This document shows, piece by piece, positions 7,929 through 16,421 of a stretch of DNA of 33,464 nt. A program made the translations under genes and the position numbers. Positions within the stretch are counted from its first letter, which is position 1; each line of letters starts with the position of its first letter. Under the pieces are notes generated by a model. It was not told where the DNA came from. It saw only the letters and a program-made list of their open reading frames with translations, and did not search any database. The stretch is taken from NCBI GenBank assembly GCA_003244245.1, contig QHBY01000400.1, positions 1-33,464 of the forward strand, read 5' to 3'. This DNA comes from Pseudonocardiales bacterium. GTDB taxonomy: Bacteria > Actinomycetota > Actinomycetes > Mycobacteriales > Pseudonocardiaceae.

Positions 7929-9281
7929 ATGACCCCCTCATCCACACCTCACCAGCCCTTTGGAGAGCACGGCCGCAAACAGTCCACCCAACGCGATCTC
8001 GACCCGCACCTGCACCGCTATGCCCAGCGCACCGCGGGCATGACCGCATCCGAGATCCGCGCGCTGTTCGCGGTAGCCAGCCGCCCCGAGGTGGTGTCCT
8101 TGGCCGGCGGCATGCCGTACCTGCCGGCCTTGCCGTTGGACTCGCTGGCCGGTGAGCTGGCCCAGATGGTCGCCACCGAGGGGATGACGGCGCTGCAGTA
8201 CGGCTCAGCGCAAGGCACTCCGGAGCTTCGCGAGCGGATCTGCGAGGTGATGGCCCTGGAAGGGATCCGGGCGCACGCCGACGACGTCACCGTGACCGTT
8301 GGTTCTCAGATGGCGCTGGACATGGTGACCAGGATCTTTTGCGATCCGGGAGATGTGGTGCTCGCCGAGGCTCCGTCCTATGTCGGGGCGCTGACCACGT
8401 TCGCCTCCTACCAGGCGCAGGTGGTGCAGGTGCCGATGGACGACGAGGGATTGATACCCGACGAGCTGGACACCACGCTGCGGTCATTGCGTGCCCAGGG
8501 CCGCACCCCGAAGTTCCTGTACACGATCCCGAATTTTCACAATCCGGCCGGCGTCACGCTGGCCGTGCCGCGCCGCGCCGACGTGCTGCGGTTGTGCGCC
8601 GAGCATCAGGTGCTGATCGTCGAGGACAACCCCTACGGGCTGCTGGGTTTTGACGGCCAGATCTACCCGGCGATGCGCGCCACTGACCCGGACAACGTGG
8701 TGTACCTGGGCTCGTTCTCCAAGACCTTCGCTCCTGGCCTGCGGGTCGGTTGGGCGCTGGCCCCGCACGCGGTGCGGGAGAAGTTGGTGTTGGCCGCGGA
8801 GTCGGCGACCCTGTGCCCCCCGACGTTCACCCAGTTCGTGGTGGCGCGCTACCTGACCGCGCATGACTGGAAGGGTCAGATCAAGACCTACCAGGAGGCC
8901 TACCGGGTCCGACGGGATGCCATGCTCGATGCGCTGGCGCACCACCTGCCGCCGGGGTGCCGGTGGACCCATCCCGCGGGCGGGTTCTACGTCTGGCTCA
9001 CGGTACCCGAAGGCCTGGACACCAAGGCGATGCTGCCCCGGGCAGTGACCCAGCGGGTGGCCTACGTTCCAGGAACCGCCTTCTACGCCGAGTCTGATAG
9101 GTCGCCTGCGGGTCGGCTGATGCGGCTGTCGTTCTGCTACCCGACGCCGGAACGGATCACCGAAGGGGTTCGCCGGCTCGCCACGGTGCTGGACAACGAG
9201 CTCGAGTTGCAGCGCACGTTCGGTAGCCTGCGCCCACGCACGGTGTTCGGTCCGCAGTCCCCGTCCCCGGACACTGCTTAG
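7929..9281 (+). CDS. PLP-dependent aminotransferase, class I/II
   Basis: 450 residues. Fold-type I aminotransferase of the LysN/2-aminoadipate type, lacking a GntR domain. Landmarks: SLAGGMPY near the N-terminus, TPELRERI substrate-region helix, NFHNPAGVTL (the conserved Asn-Pro), VEDNPYGLL (Asp pairing with the PLP pyridine), and SFSKTFAPGLRVGW with the Schiff-base lysine at K265. The N-terminal ~40 residues are polar and probably disordered. A possible promoter with TACACT at 7888-7893 precedes the ATG. It lies 29 bp before the ATP-grasp ligase gene on the same strand. The pair is common beside parB in actinobacteria. The amino acid substrate cannot be read from sequence. Confidence 0.88.
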   Translation: MTPSSTPHQPFGEHGRKQSTQRDLDPHLHRYAQRTAGMTASEIRALFAVASRPEVVSLAGGMPYLPALPLDSLAGELAQMVATEGMTALQYGSAQGTPELRERICEVMALEGIRAHADDVTVTVGSQMALDMVTRIFCDPGDVVLAEAPSYVGALTTFASYQAQVVQVPMDDEGLIPDELDTTLRSLRAQGRTPKFLYTIPNFHNPAGVTLAVPRRADVLRLCAEHQVLIVEDNPYGLLGFDGQIYPAMRATDPDNVVYLGSFSKTFAPGLRVGWALAPHAVREKLVLAAESATLCPPTFTQFVVARYLTAHDWKGQIKTYQEAYRVRRDAMLDALAHHLPPGCRWTHPAGGFYVWLTVPEGLDTKAMLPRAVTQRVAYVPGTAFYAESDRSPAGRLMRLSFCYPTPERITEGVRRLATVLDNELELQRTFGSLRPRTVFGPQSPSPDTA

Positions 9282-9310
9282 AGCTGTTACAAGATTGGGG
9301 AGTCGTTCAG

Positions 9311-10267
9311 GTGGCCGATCGCACCGTCGCCGTGTTGGCTGGTGGTCTATCGCACGAGCGAGACGTGTCGCTGCGCTCCGGACGCAGGCTGTCCAGCTCG
9401 CTGCGTGATACCGGGCTGCACGTCGAGGAATGGGACATCGACGCGAAGCTGATCAGCCGCCTCACCAGCGGTAGACCGGACGCCGTCGTCGTCGCGCTGC
9501 ACGGCGGGGCGGGGGAGAACGGCGCCGTCCAGTCGGTGTTGGAGATGTTGCGGGTGCCGTATGTGGGCGCCGATCCGCGGGCCTGTCGCCGGGCCTGGGA
9601 CAAGCCGACCGCCAAGGACGAACTGGCCCGCGCCGGGTTGACCACTCCAGAGTGGATCGTGCTGCCCCACGCCACCTTCCGCGACCTCGGAGCCCAAGAT
9701 GTGCTCGACGCGCTGGTTGCCCGGCTCGGCCTGCCGCTGATCCTCAAACCGCCCCAGGGTGGTTCCGCGCTGGGACTGCACCTGGTGCGCGACGTCGCCG
9801 AGCTACCGGGCGCCGTGGTGGGCTGCCTGGCCTACGGGGACTCGGTGCTCGCCGAGAGTTTCGTCGAGGGCGTCGAGGTCGCCGTCACCGTGTTGGACGG
9901 ACCGGACGGACCCCGGGCGCTACCCGCGGTGGAGGTCGAAGCCACATCCGGGTTCTACGACTACGCCGCCCGCTACACCGCTGGACTGGCGACCTTCCAC
10001 GCCCCGGCCCGGCTCGACATCGCAGCCGCAGCCGCGGTAGCCGACCTGGCGGTCAGCGCGCACCGGATACTCGGGCTGCGCGATGTGTCCCGGACCGACG
10101 CGGTGGTCACACCGGACGGAGTGGCTCATTTCCTCGAAGTCAACGTTGCGCCCGGACTCACCGAGACATCACTGCTCCCGATGGCGATCGAATCCGACGG
10201 CGCACACCTGGGCACCGTCTACGAAACCCTCATCGAGCGAGCCATCGACCGCGCCGCGGCGTCGTAG
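9311..10267 (+). CDS. D-alanine-D-alanine ligase-like ATP-grasp enzyme
   Basis: 318 residues from GTG. It carries the Ddl signature motifs in order: LAGGLSHERDVSLRSGR (N-terminal loop), LHGGAGENGAVQ, LILKPPQGGSALG (ATP-grasp lysine loop), DVSRTDAVV and FLEVNVAPGLTETSLLP (metal and D-Ala binding). Ddl joins two D-Ala for peptidoglycan precursors in the cytoplasm. The protein is shorter than typical actinobacterial housekeeping Ddl (about 370) and close to E. coli DdlB length, so it may be a paralogue with another D-amino-acid substrate. It lies just after the aminotransferase gene and converges with parB (28 bp between stop codons). Confidence 0.82.
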   Translation: MADRTVAVLAGGLSHERDVSLRSGRRLSSSLRDTGLHVEEWDIDAKLISRLTSGRPDAVVVALHGGAGENGAVQSVLEMLRVPYVGADPRACRRAWDKPTAKDELARAGLTTPEWIVLPHATFRDLGAQDVLDALVARLGLPLILKPPQGGSALGLHLVRDVAELPGAVVGCLAYGDSVLAESFVEGVEVAVTVLDGPDGPRALPAVEVEATSGFYDYAARYTAGLATFHAPARLDIAAAAAVADLAVSAHRILGLRDVSRTDAVVTPDGVAHFLEVNVAPGLTETSLLPMAIESDGAHLGTVYETLIERAIDRAAAS

Positions 10268-10295
10268 AACGGGCCCGGGTCATCGAGACCCAGGG

Positions 10296-11360
10296 TCATC
10301 GGGACGGGGTCATCATCGCGACGATGCGCTCGAGGTCGTCGACGGAGCCGAACTCCACGACGATCCGGCCCTTGCGGCGGCCGAGTTCTACCTTGACGCA
10401 GGTGTCGAAGGCATCGGAGAGGTTCTCGGCGAGCTGCTGCAATCCCGGCGCCCGCATCGGGCGGGGTGCCGCCGGTTTCGCGGGGTTCTGGCTGGGCTCC
10501 GTCCGGCTGAGCGTGACCGCTTCCTCGGTGGCCCGGACCGACAGCCCTTCGGCGACGATCCGCGCCGCGAGAGCCTCCTGAGCGAACGACTCCTCCAGGC
10601 TTAGCAGCGCTCGGGCATGCCCGGCGGAGAGCACCCCGGCCGCGACCCGCCGCTGCACCGCAACCGGCAGCTTGAGCAGCCTGATCATGTTGGTGATCAC
10701 CGGGCGGCTGCGGCCGATCCGCGACGCCAACTGCTCGTGCGTCACACCGAAGTCCTCCAACAGCTGCTGGTAGGCCGCGGCCTCCTCCAGCGGGTTGAGC
10801 TGGACCCGGTGGATATTCTCCAGCAACGCGTCGCGGAGCATCGCCTCGTCGGCGGTGCCTCGCACGATCGCCGGGATGCAGTCCAGTCCGGCCAGCTGCG
10901 CCGCCCGCCACCGCCGCTCGCCCATGATCAGTTCGTAGCGGTCGGTACCCAGGTGCCCGATCGCCGGCTCAACCGGCAGATGCCCGATCGCTGGCTCAGC
11001 CGGCAGATGCCCGATCGCCGGCTCAGCCGGCAGTGGGCGGACCACGATGGGCTGCAGCAGCCCGAACTCCCGGATCGAGTGCGCGAGCTCAGCCAGCGCC
11101 TCCTCGTCGAACACCTGTCGCGGCTGCCGTGGGTTGGGCACGATGGCCGCCATCGGCACCTCTTGGTAGACCGCGCCGGCGACCTGACCAGTCGAGGTTT
11201 CCCCGTGGCCGTCTGGGTGCAGTCGCGACGCTGGATCACCCGCGTTGCCGACCGGTCCGGTGGGGATCAACGCCGCCAGACCGCGTCCGAGCCCACCCTT
11301 GCGTGCTACACCGGCAACGGGAGATCCAGAGGGGCGGGAAAGCGCGCTGCTGGGGGGCAT
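10296..11360 (-). CDS. parB: Chromosome-partitioning protein ParB
   Basis: 354 residues. ParB binds parS, hydrolyses CTP to slide along DNA, and partners ParA in origin segregation. The start [13 protein letters not shown] is the ParA-contact segment. The CTP-binding domain carries [15 protein letters not shown] and GERRWRAAQ, followed by the central HTH ([18 protein letters not shown]) and a C-terminal dimer domain ending in RKGRIVVEF. Oddity: between QPIVVRPL and YELIMGERR there are three copies of a nine-residue unit (PAEPAIGHL), about residues 111-137, that ordinary ParB proteins lack. The start ATG overlaps the parA stop (TGATG), implying translational coupling. Two parS sites lie in this operon. 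Confidence 0.96.
   Translation of the reverse strand: MPPSSALSRPSGSPVAGVARKGGLGRGLAALIPTGPVGNAGDPASRLHPDGHGETSTGQVAGAVYQEVPMAAIVPNPRQPRQVFDEEALAELAHSIREFGLLQPIVVRPLPAEPAIGHLPAEPAIGHLPVEPAIGHLGTDRYELIMGERRWRAAQLAGLDCIPAIVRGTADEAMLRDALLENIHRVQLNPLEEAAAYQQLLEDFGVTHEQLASRIGRSRPVITNMIRLLKLPVAVQRRVAAGVLSAGHARALLSLEESFAQEALAARIVAEGLSVRATEEAVTLSRTEPSQNPAKPAAPRPMRAPGLQQLAENLSDAFDTCVKVELGRRKGRIVVEFGSVDDLERIVAMMTPSR
10950..11030. repeat. Three tandem 27-bp repeats inside parB
   Basis: Copies at 10950-10976, 10977-11003 and 11004-11030 differ by only a few bases (GTG/ATG, CGCCGG/CGCTGG, AACC/AGCC) and keep the parB reading frame. Each encodes one PAEPAIGHL-type unit in the loop before the GERR motif. 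Confidence 0.95.
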
Positions 11361-12640
11361 CAGCGGGACACCTCGCGACCGCCTGGCTGGCCATCGGTAT
11401 CGGCGTAGTTGAGGTTGTCTCGGTCCAGGAAGCGATGATCCAGCGCGATTTCCCGGGCGGCGTCCAAGTAGCTCAGCGCCCCCCGGGAACCGGGATCGTA
11501 GACGAGCACCGTCTGCCCGAAGCCCGGCGCTTCCGAGACCTTCACGCTGCGCGGTATCACGGTGCGCAGGACCTGGTCGCCGAAGTGCTCGCGGACCTCT
11601 GTGGTGACCTGGTCGGCCAGCCTTGTGCGTCCGTCGTACATCGTCAGCAAGATGGTGGACACCATCAGTGTGGGGTTGAGGTGCGCCTGCACCAACTCGA
11701 TGTTGCGGAGCAGCTGACCAAGCCCCTCCAGCGCGTAGTACTCACATTGGATCGGGATCAGCACCTCTGGAGCGGCGACCAGCGCGTTCACCGTGAGCAG
11801 TCCCAGCGACGGCGGGCAGTCGATGAAGACGTAGTCGACACACAACTCGTCGAGCGCGACGCCGGACAGCGCCCGGCATAGGCGCGACTCCCGGGCCACC
11901 ATTGACACCAGCTCGATCTCGGAGCCGGCGAGATCGATGGTGGCCGGAATGCAGAGCAGATTTGACGACTGTGGGCTCACCGCGACCGCGTCGATGATCC
12001 CGATCTCCCCGAGCAACACCTCATACACCGACGGAGTGCCGGCGCGATGCTCGATTCCCAGCGCGGTTGAAGCGTTGCCTTGCGGATCGAGGTCAACCAC
12101 GAGGGTGCGCAGCCCCTGCATGGCCAGCCCAGCGGCGATATTGACGGTGCTCGTGGTCTTACCGACACCGCCCTTCTGGTTAGCCACCGCCAGTACCCGC
12201 CGTCGCACCGGGCGCGGTAGCTGGTCAGTGGGGTGCTTCACCCGAGTGGCCCGCTCCGCCTCCTCCGCGATCGGCGTCCACCCGACCCCAGGAGGCAGTG
12301 CGTGTGCTGAGACGCCTCCGGCAGCTTCTGGAGGGGCGCTAGGGGGACAGGGCACGTGATGGGCTCCACTCTGTCTAGTCGAAGGCGGCGGGCGAGTGAG
12401 GGCATGCCGCGGCCCCGGTCTGACTAACGCGCCATCGGGCGACACGGTTTCACGTGAAACGTGGAGATATGCCGTAGCTGGCACCCTGACAGGCTCGGAA
12501 ATCACACTGTCGCGCGCCGCAAAAGCTGGCATCCCGCTGTCCGGTCCGGTCGCGGTGTCCGGTGGGGTCGCGGTGTCCGGTCGGGTCGCAGCGTCCGCTC
12601 GGGTCGCACTGTCGGACCATTTCGGGGCGCTCACTCTCAC
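11360..12640 (-). CDS. parA: Chromosome-partitioning ATPase ParA with long N-terminal extension
   Basis: 426 residues from the GTG at 12640, which overlaps the rsmG stop by four bases (GTGA) and has GGAGG eight bases before it. The first ~170 residues are a low-complexity extension with repeated ATRPDT-like hexapeptides. The Walker-type ATPase follows: [20 protein letters not shown] (deviant Walker A with signature lysine), [12 protein letters not shown] (A'), and [18 protein letters not shown] (Walker B). ParA forms an ATP-dependent gradient on the nucleoid that moves ParB-parS complexes. The ATPase core looks complete. A parS site (12446-12461) lies inside the extension and encodes HVSRET; many actinobacterial ParA proteins start close to this segment, so an internal start nearby is an alternative. 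Confidence 0.93.
   Translation of the reverse strand: MRVSAPKWSDSATRADAATRPDTATPPDTATGPDSGMPAFAARDSVISEPVRVPATAYLHVSRETVSPDGALVRPGPRHALTRPPPSTRQSGAHHVPCPPSAPPEAAGGVSAHALPPGVGWTPIAEEAERATRVKHPTDQLPRPVRRRVLAVANQKGGVGKTTSTVNIAAGLAMQGLRTLVVDLDPQGNASTALGIEHRAGTPSVYEVLLGEIGIIDAVAVSPQSSNLLCIPATIDLAGSEIELVSMVARESRLCRALSGVALDELCVDYVFIDCPPSLGLLTVNALVAAPEVLIPIQCEYYALEGLGQLLRNIELVQAHLNPTLMVSTILLTMYDGRTRLADQVTTEVREHFGDQVLRTVIPRSVKVSEAPGFGQTVLVYDPGSRGALSYLDAAREIALDHRFLDRDNLNYADTDGQPGGREVSR
12446..12461. promoter_or_regulatory. parS: parS site (ParB-binding), inside parA
   Basis: GGTTTCACGTGAAACG matches the parS consensus TGTTTCACGTGAAACA at 14 of 16 positions; only the two outer bases differ. It lies in the parA coding region. 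Confidence 0.9.
12534..12617. repeat. 18-bp tandem repeats in the 5' part of parA
   Basis: About four and a half degenerate copies with an 18-base period (good copies at 12549-12566, 12567-12584 and 12585-12602; unit like GTCGCGGTGTCCGGTCGG on the plus strand). They encode hexapeptides of the form ATRPDT in the ParA extension. Confidence 0.85.
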
Positions 12641-13335
12641 CGATCCTTCCTCCTTCGTGCCTTCCCTGAGGGCGAGGCGCGCTGGGCCAGGCGACGCACC
12701 ACGATGACCGTCGTAGGCGGGTGCACAATCGTGGCACCGCAGTGCACGATCTCCACGGGCGCCCCCCCAGCAGCCCGCACCGCGACGACGTCGCGAGCGG
12801 CTTCGTCCTCCGCGCCGGCGCCCTTGACCGCGAGCAGTCGGCCGCCCGATGCCACCAGCGGGAGGCTCCAACTCACCAGGCGTCCCAGCGGGGCAACCGC
12901 CCGGGCGGTCACGACGTCGTTGTTGCCAAGCTCATCACGTACCAGCGGGTCCTCGGCGCGTCCACGATGAACTCCGACACTGAGCCCGAGCGCGGCGACC
13001 ACCTCCCGCAACCACGCCACCCGCCGGGCCATCGGCTCGAGCAGGACGATCGACAGGTCCGGGCGGGCGAGCGCGAGGGGTATCCCCGGCAAACCCGCTC
13101 CGGAGCCTACGTCGAGGATCCGGCAGCCCTGCGGAACGAGTTCAGCCAGCACAGCGGAGTTCAGTAGGTGACGCTCCCACAGCCGGTCGCCTTCGCGGGG
13201 GCCGATAAGTCCCCTGTTGACGCCGGAGCTCGCGAGCAGCACCGCGTAGCGCTCCGCAAGCGGGTAGCGGTCACCAAATACCGTCCGGGCGGCCACGTGA
13301 ACGTCCGGCGGTATCGGCCGTTTCACGTGAAACAC
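12637..13335 (-). CDS. rsmG: 16S rRNA (guanine-N7)-methyltransferase
   Basis: 232 residues. RsmG (GidB) methylates N7 of G527 in 16S rRNA using SAM; loss gives low-level streptomycin resistance in actinobacteria. The SAM-binding motif ILDVGSGAGLPGIPLA and the RLWERHLLNS helix before it are diagnostic. The GTG start (MFHVKR) lies on a parS site: TTTCACGTGAAA encodes Phe-His-Val-Lys. The C-terminus is basic (GKARRRKDR). The stop overlaps the parA start. A normal, complete member of the segregation operon. Confidence 0.95.
   Translation of the reverse strand: MFHVKRPIPPDVHVAARTVFGDRYPLAERYAVLLASSGVNRGLIGPREGDRLWERHLLNSAVLAELVPQGCRILDVGSGAGLPGIPLALARPDLSIVLLEPMARRVAWLREVVAALGLSVGVHRGRAEDPLVRDELGNNDVVTARAVAPLGRLVSWSLPLVASGGRLLAVKGAGAEDEAARDVVAVRAAGGAPVEIVHCGATIVHPPTTVIVVRRLAQRASPSGKARRRKDR
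13319..13334. promoter_or_regulatory. parS: parS site overlapping the rsmG start codon
   Basis: CGTTTCACGTGAAACA matches the parS consensus at 15 of 16 positions. The first codons of rsmG are built from it, and it lies 870 bp from the parA-internal site. Confidence 0.93.
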
Positions 13336-13407
13336 TGACAGGTGGAATATCGCCCGCTCGCGGAGCTGAGACCCGCGTCAGAGTGGCGCATGGCGTGTGA
13401 GCGCAGG

Positions 13408-13977
13408 TCAAGTAGAGGGGGACACCACGACGCAGCGTTGTGGCTCCTCACCCTCACTTTCGCTGTACACCCCGTCCACGTCTGCCACCGCGTCATGCAC
13501 GATCTTCCGCTCGAAGGGAGTCATCGACTGCAACCGGACCGGCTCACCGCCGTCGAGTACTCGCTGCGCGATCGACCGGCCCAGCTCACTGAGATCATCT
13601 CGCCGACCAGCCCGCCACTGAGCGATATCGAGCATCAGCCGGCTGCGACTACCGGTCTGTTGCTGCACCGCGAGTCGGGTGAGCTCCTGGAGAGCCTCCA
13701 GCACCGTGCCGCGGGGGCCTACCAGCTTCGCTAGATCCGCTCCGCCGTCGATGCTTACCATGGCTCGGCCGGCCTCAACGTCAAGATCGATGTCGCCGTC
13801 GTAGTCCACCAGGTCAAGCAGTCGTTCGAGATAGTCACCGGCAGCGTCGCCCTCCTGAACGAGAAGCTCCTCGCTCGCCGGCGCGTTGCGCATCGACCGG
13901 TCGGTCCCGACCTCGTCATCACCGTCAACCGGCGAATCCGCTTCGGTCACTGCCTCAGTCGCCAGCGTCTCCGCCAC
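13408..13977 (-). CDS. jag: Jag/KhpB-type KH-R3H RNA-binding protein
   Basis: 189 residues from a GTG with GAGGAG six bases upstream. After an acidic, probably disordered N-terminus (1-40) come a KH-like domain (DIDLDVEAGRAMVSIDG, then VGPRGTVLEALQELTRLA with the GxxG-like loop, about 60-110) and an R3H domain (RAGRRDDLSELGRSIA ... MTPFERKIVHDAV). Jag homologues bind RNA and affect cell elongation or division, and lie beside yidC in most Gram-positive bacteria. It is 30 bp downstream of yidC and 72 bp upstream of rsmG on the same strand. No N-terminal Jag-N domain is present, as usual in actinobacteria. Confidence 0.93.
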   Translation of the reverse strand: MAETLATEAVTEADSPVDGDDEVGTDRSMRNAPASEELLVQEGDAAGDYLERLLDLVDYDGDIDLDVEAGRAMVSIDGGADLAKLVGPRGTVLEALQELTRLAVQQQTGSRSRLMLDIAQWRAGRRDDLSELGRSIAQRVLDGGEPVRLQSMTPFERKIVHDAVADVDGVYSESEGEEPQRCVVVSPST

Positions 13978-14007
13978 AACTGTCTCCTCTCCGGGCCGAT
14001 CGCGTCC

Positions 14008-15141
14008 TCAGCGACGCTTCCGGTTCGTCTTCTTCCGCGGTCGTGGCCGCTGCTGGATCATGCCAGGTGGCGCGGAACCGTCCGCGCGCGCCGAGCCTTG
14101 AGCGCCCGACGGGCTTTCTGCGGCGCCAGTATGGGTCTGCCCGAGCCCGTTGGACACCACCCCGTTCGATGCCACCGCGCCTGACGCCGATTCTCTGGGA
14201 TCCGCTTCGGCCGCGGCATCGTGCTCCACCGCATCAACTGGGTTTCCGGCGCCGTCCCTCTTCGGTCGGACCGGCTTCTGGCCTGGCCGGGGGCCCAGAG
14301 CCTGCCGCTGGGCGATCGCGACCTCTTTCTTCTCGGCGTCCTCAGCCTCGATGCGTTGGTAGACCACCCGCTGCTGGGCCAGCGTCCACAGGTTGTTGGA
14401 CAGCCAGTACATCAGGATCGCCAACGGGAAGAACGGACCACCACCTACCACACCGAGCGGGAATAGGTACACCATGACCTTGTTCATCATCGCGGCCTGC
14501 GGGTTCGCGGCGTTCTGCGCTGGATTCTGCCGCGCCACCGACTGCTTCGCGGTGAGGTGGGTCAGTACACCGGCCACGATGGTCAGCGGGACAGCCACCG
14601 CGGCAATCTGCCACCGGGAGATACCCCCGTACCGAGCCAGCAACGCAGCGGGCTCGGTGATGAACGCTGACAGCGGCACACCGAACACCCGCGCGTCCAG
14701 GAACGACTGCACATCCAGGGCGCTGAATACGTAGTTAGCGGTCTGGCGGTTGAGCTCGGGGCTCAGCGCCGGCCGGTTGAAGGAGCGCAGCACCTGGAAC
14801 AGGCCGATGAACACCGGGATCTGGACCAGCACCGGGAGGCAGCCACCCAACGGGTTGACCCCGTGCTCGGACTGCAGCTTCTGCATCTCTGCGGCCATCT
14901 TCGTGCGGTCGTCGCCGTACTTCTTCTTCAGTTTCTGGATCTCCGGCGCGAACTCCTGCATCTTGCGCATCGAGCGGACCTGGTGGACGAACGGCTTGAA
15001 CAGCACCGCGCGCAGCGTGAACACCAGGAACACCACGGCCAGGGCCCAAGCGAAACCATTGCCCGGGCCCAGGAGGTAGCCGAACGCCTTGTGCCAGAAC
15101 CACAAGATGGCCGACACCGGGTAGTAGATGAAGTTCAGCAC
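14008..15141 (-). CDS. yidC: Membrane protein insertase YidC
   Basis: 377 residues. Inserts and folds inner-membrane proteins, alone or with SecYEG. The short Gram-positive-type protein has no large periplasmic domain. Membrane segments: residues ~7-22, ~29-48 (FAWALAVVFLVFTLRAVLF, containing the conserved groove arginine), then a cytoplasmic coiled hairpin (QKLKKKYGDDRTKMAAEMQKL), ~100-118 (LPVLVQIPVFIGLFQVL), ~180-200 and a re-entrant pair near 225-260 (LMYWLSNNLWTL). The C-terminal ~100 residues are charged and end in a strongly basic RPRPRKKTNRKRR, which fits ribosome binding. GTG start overlaps the yidD stop (TAGTG). Confidence 0.96.
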   Translation of the reverse strand: MLNFIYYPVSAILWFWHKAFGYLLGPGNGFAWALAVVFLVFTLRAVLFKPFVHQVRSMRKMQEFAPEIQKLKKKYGDDRTKMAAEMQKLQSEHGVNPLGGCLPVLVQIPVFIGLFQVLRSFNRPALSPELNRQTANYVFSALDVQSFLDARVFGVPLSAFITEPAALLARYGGISRWQIAAVAVPLTIVAGVLTHLTAKQSVARQNPAQNAANPQAAMMNKVMVYLFPLGVVGGGPFFPLAILMYWLSNNLWTLAQQRVVYQRIEAEDAEKKEVAIAQRQALGPRPGQKPVRPKRDGAGNPVDAVEHDAAAEADPRESASGAVASNGVVSNGLGQTHTGAAESPSGAQGSARADGSAPPGMIQQRPRPRKKTNRKRR

Positions 15142-15473
15142 TACGACTCACTCTCGGCGGGGGAGCGGGGTGATCTCGTTGGAGGGACCGGGTCCACCCC
15201 TCCAGGGTGCCAGGGTCCGCAGCGCAATACCCGCCGCACCGTCAACCACGACCCGCGCAGCATCCCGTGCACGGTCAGTGCCTCGATCGCGTACGCGCTG
15301 CAGCTGGGAAAAAACCGGCAGGACGGTGGTAGCGCCGGGGAGATCCACTGGCGGTAGAACCGCAGAATGACCACCAGCAGCCGAACCACTGGGCCGGTCG
15401 CAACCCGCAGAGCGCTCACCTGAGTCGGATCCCTCGAAACAGCCGGCTGCGCCCCGGGAGGCAGGACCGTCAT
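15141..15473 (-). CDS. yidD: Membrane protein insertion efficiency factor YidD
   Basis: 110 residues. Small peripheral membrane protein that helps YidC-dependent insertion. The family signature [20 protein letters not shown], with its three conserved cysteines, sits near residues 43-62, followed by [19 protein letters not shown]. The N-terminal 25 residues extend beyond most homologues. Its ATG overlaps the rnpA stop by four bases (ATGA) and its stop overlaps the yidC start, so rnpA-yidD-yidC are translationally coupled. Confidence 0.95.
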   Translation of the reverse strand: MTVLPPGAQPAVSRDPTQVSALRVATGPVVRLLVVILRFYRQWISPALPPSCRFFPSCSAYAIEALTVHGMLRGSWLTVRRVLRCGPWHPGGVDPVPPTRSPRSPAESES

Positions 15474-15892
15474 CGTCGTCTGCCGAGGTTTGCCGTGCTC
15501 GATGCGCCCGCGGCGCGGGGACCGATCAGCCGCCGCAACGCGCCGTCGAGGTCATCACCCAACGCCGCGCTGCTCGCTTCGGCGGACGACGGCAGCGCCC
15601 GCACGACCACCAGCGATCCGGCCGGGAGGTTCGCCAACCGGGACCGCATGAGATGCCGCAACCGTCGCTGCACCCGGTGCCGGACCACAGATCCACCCAC
15701 CGCCCGACCGACCACGAATCCCACTTTGGGGCCCAGGTTCAGCTCCACCGCGGGGCTCGCTGCCGGTGGGCCCTCGTTGGCGCCGGCACGGGCCAGATGC
15801 ACGACCACGGAGCCACGGGCAGCCCGACGGCCCCGCTGCACCCCCGTCGCGAAGTCGTCGCGGCGGGTCAGTCGGACGGCAGCGGGCAGCAA
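15470..15892 (-). CDS. rnpA: Ribonuclease P protein component
   Basis: 140 residues. Protein subunit of RNase P, which matures tRNA 5' ends with the catalytic RNA. The RNR region [15 protein letters not shown] and the preceding [13 protein letters not shown] are characteristic; the start [20 protein letters not shown] is the usual leader-binding strand. The start codon appears to be TTG at 15892, with only a weak upstream ribosome-binding site, so translation is probably coupled to rpmH 23 bp upstream. An acidic/Ala insert near residues 35-48 is longer than average. Intact. Confidence 0.95.
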   Translation of the reverse strand: MLPAAVRLTRRDDFATGVQRGRRAARGSVVVHLARAGANEGPPAASPAVELNLGPKVGFVVGRAVGGSVVRHRVQRRLRHLMRSRLANLPAGSLVVVRALPSSAEASSAALGDDLDGALRRLIGPRAAGASSTANLGRRR

Positions 15893-15915
15893 CGCGAGAT
15901 ATCCGGCGGGAAAGG

Positions 15916-16059
15916 TCAGGCCGACAACTCGATGCGGCCCTTGCGGCGCCGGGCCGCGAGGATCGCGCGCCCGGCGCGGGTGCGCATGCGCAACCGGAAC
16001 CCGTGGGTCCTCGCGCGGCGACGGTTGTTCGGCTGGAACGTACGCTTGCCCTTGCTCAC
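15916..16059 (-). CDS. rpmH: Ribosomal protein bL34
   Basis: 47 residues from the GTG at 16059 ([20 protein letters not shown]). Highly basic, with the invariant [11 protein letters not shown] and [22 protein letters not shown] blocks of L34, part of the large ribosomal subunit. GGGAG lies ten bases before the start. First gene of the leftward rpmH-rnpA-yidD-yidC-jag-rsmG-parA-parB run, divergent from dnaA as in most bacteria. Confidence 0.96.
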   Translation of the reverse strand: MSKGKRTFQPNNRRRARTHGFRLRMRTRAGRAILAARRRKGRIELSA

Positions 16060-16144
16060 GGCTGTCGTTCTCCCGGTGCTGTGGTGCGCGTCGCCATGGG
16101 CGAGGGCGCGCAAGAATGCCCGCCGGTGGGCGGGAGACGGGCCG

Positions 16145-16174
16145 AGCCTAGGCGGCCGGCACCCGCGGCGTCAA
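16145..16174 (-). promoter_or_regulatory. Promoter of the rpmH operon
   Basis: On the minus strand TTGACG (16174-16169) and TAGGCT (16150-16145) are 18 bases apart, a close match to the housekeeping actinobacterial promoter. It would start transcription near 16138, about 80 bases before the rpmH GTG. Confidence 0.65.
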
Positions 16175-16243
16175 AACCGGCGTCTCGCGTCACTGTCCGG
16201 GCGACACGCCGTTACATCGATGGTGCTTGCTTACACGGGGTTC

Positions 16244-16272
16244 TTGTGGCAGCACTCCAGGCTTGTTAGCTT
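16244..16272 (+). promoter_or_regulatory. Possible dnaA promoter
   Basis: TTGTGG (16244-16249) and TAGCTT (16267-16272) are separated by 17 bases, about 150 bp before the dnaA start and ahead of the DnaA boxes. The -10 fit is moderate. Confidence 0.4.
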
Positions 16273-16343
16273 GCGGCGCCCGAACACTGGAGACCGCCCG
16301 GCAAGCTGGCACGTCGGGGACCCGGGGAGAGCGGCGATCACCG

Positions 16344-16363
16344 TTATCCACAGCTGTGGATAA
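16344..16363. promoter_or_regulatory. Head-to-head pair of perfect DnaA boxes in the dnaA leader
   Basis: TTATCCACAGCTGTGGATAA is a perfect 20-bp palindrome made of two consensus DnaA boxes (16344-16352 and 16355-16363, inverted). A third partial box (TGTGGAC) follows at about 16367. It lies between the putative dnaA promoter and the start codon, a position suited to DnaA autoregulation. The rest of 16060-16421 holds the two divergent promoters and no further gene. Confidence 0.85.
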
Positions 16364-16421
16364 CTCTGTGGACGCGCGCTGTGCTCCTGAAGTCCACCAC
16401 CGGCGGAAGGGGAGTCAGCGG

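Noticed and set aside
10950-11030. Tandem repeats considered as a CRISPR or regulatory iteron array
   Set aside because: Copies are directly adjacent without spacers and keep the parB frame, so they are a protein repeat.
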